64,000 nucleotides of DNA, from the NCBI GenBank assembly GCA_041605955.1, contig JBFIXI010000003.1, forward strand, positions 1 to 64,000. The letters are read 5' to 3'. A model generated the notes under the pieces. It was not told the DNA's origin and did not search any database. It was given only the letters and a program-made list of their open reading frames with translations. Position 1 is the first letter of the stretch, and each line of letters starts with the position of its first letter. This stretch comes from JAHEJX01 sp041605955. GTDB lineage: Bacteria; Actinomycetota; Acidimicrobiia; Spongiisociales; UBA5794. Shown here piece by piece: positions 63,568 to 64,000 of the stretch. A program made the translations under genes and the position numbers.

Positions 63568-64000
63568 ATGTACGACTTCGAGACTTTGAGCCTGCACGGC
63601 GGCCAAGCTCCCGACACCGACTTCGGGGCCAGGGCCGTTCCGATCTATCAGACCACGTCTTACCTCTTTCGCGACGTTGAGCACGCCGCCGGCTTGTTCA
63701 ACCTGGAGCGCCAGGGACACCTGTACACCCGGCTGTCCAACCCCACGGTGGCGGTGTTCGAGGAGCGGATGGCCGCCCTAGAAGGCGGTGTCGGCGGCGT
63801 TGCCACCGCATCGGGGCAGGCAGCGTTGTGGCTGGTGCTGGCCACCCTCGCCAGTGCCGGCGACCACATCGTGCTGTCGAAGAACGTCTACGGCGGCACC
63901 AACAACCTGCTGACCCAGACGATGCCTCGCTTCGGCATCGAGGCCACGCTGGTATCGCCGCGTGACCCCGACGAGATCCGCGCCGCCATCCGCCCCAACA
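63568..64000 (+). CDS. O-acetylhomoserine sulfhydrylase / cystathionine gamma-synthase family enzyme, N-terminal part
   Basis: The first 144 residues of a PLP enzyme of the Cys/Met metabolism family; the gene runs past the window end. MYDFETLSLHGGQAPD, PIYQTTSYLF, YTRLSNPTVAVFEERMAALEGG and SGQAALWLVLATL match O-acetylhomoserine sulfhydrylase (MetY) best. The PLP lysine lies beyond the end. It would make homocysteine from sulfide, feeding the methyltransferase at 26065. No riboswitch was recognised in the 187-base upstream gap. Confidence 0.85.
   Translation, partial: MYDFETLSLHGGQAPDTDFGARAVPIYQTTSYLFRDVEHAAGLFNLERQGHLYTRLSNPTVAVFEERMAALEGGVGGVATASGQAALWLVLATLASAGDHIVLSKNVYGGTNNLLTQTMPRFGIEATLVSPRDPDEIRAAIRPN

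Noticed and set aside
1..64000. tRNA, rRNA, insertion sequences or prophage
   Set aside because: No cloverleaf, rRNA core, transposase, integrase or terminal inverted repeat was recognised on reading both strands, though a dedicated scan would be more sensitive for tRNAs.

Overview
The window is GC-rich (roughly two thirds G+C by eye), densely coded on both strands, and has no gene-free stretch above 300 bases. Gene content points to an actinobacterium, most likely an Acidimicrobiia-type lineage. The pointers are an F420-type luciferase-like oxidoreductase, homodimeric pyruvate dehydrogenase E1, ECF sigma factors paired with membrane proteins, fasciclin-OmpA and DUF3179 envelope proteins, and many GTG/TTG starts with GTGA/ATGA overlaps. 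This assignment is an inference; no rRNA, tRNA or other marker gene was seen.

Layout. 1-6.3 kb: end of an MMPL/RND exporter, a thioredoxin-fold ArsC-like gene whose catalytic cysteine codon is TGA (candidate selenoprotein), an MttB-family methyltransferase preceded by the remnant of an FAD oxidoreductase, an LtrA-like membrane protein, a cNMP-binding patatin esterase and a small membrane protein. 6.5-15.5 kb: two giant secreted proteins, a metallophosphatase and a PQQ-type sugar dehydrogenase, both carrying alternating Ig-like and LamG modules. 15.6-20.5 kb: a two-component system, two membrane proteins, a lone receiver protein with a possible flagellar-type promoter, and a thioesterase. 20.6-27.4 kb: betaine-type aldehyde dehydrogenase, a heterodimeric ABC exporter with one degenerate ATP site, and a homocysteine methyltransferase behind a SAM-II-like riboswitch and terminator. 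27.5-34.6 kb: an XRE regulator and a histidine-utilisation operon transcribed hutU-hutF-hutI-def-hutH. A peptide deformylase sits where the N-formylglutamate deformylase would be expected.

34.7-45.6 kb: an ECF sigma factor coupled to an acidic single-pass membrane protein, a DUF2339 membrane protein, a P-loop/F420-oxidoreductase fusion, a threonine dehydratase, an NTF2-like protein, a gamma carbonic anhydrase cluster and a secreted RTX-repeat protein. 45.7-48.4 kb: aceE. 48.5-53.8 kb: a TPR-CHAT caspase-like protease, an ECF sigma factor and a small beta-rich protein in one operon, with a divergent cytosolic subtilase. No CRISPR locus is present, but the set recalls the protease/sigma part of the type III-E Craspase system. 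53.9-60 kb: fasciclin-OmpA protein, a sigma-like/TM/propeller fusion, a DUF3179 lipoprotein, a DUF1801 protein and a cyclase-family hydrolase. 60-64 kb: a MacB/FtsX-type ABC pair and the start of an O-acetylhomoserine sulfhydrylase.

Functional themes. One is methyl-group and methionine metabolism: MttB-like protein, betaine aldehyde dehydrogenase, riboswitch-controlled homocysteine methyltransferase and MetY-like enzyme. Another is histidine catabolism through the HutF branch. A third is signalling by sigma factors tied to membrane or protease partners. The strongest candidates for undescribed biology are the TGA-containing ArsC gene, the deformylase inside the hut operon, and the CHAT/sigma/subtilase locus.
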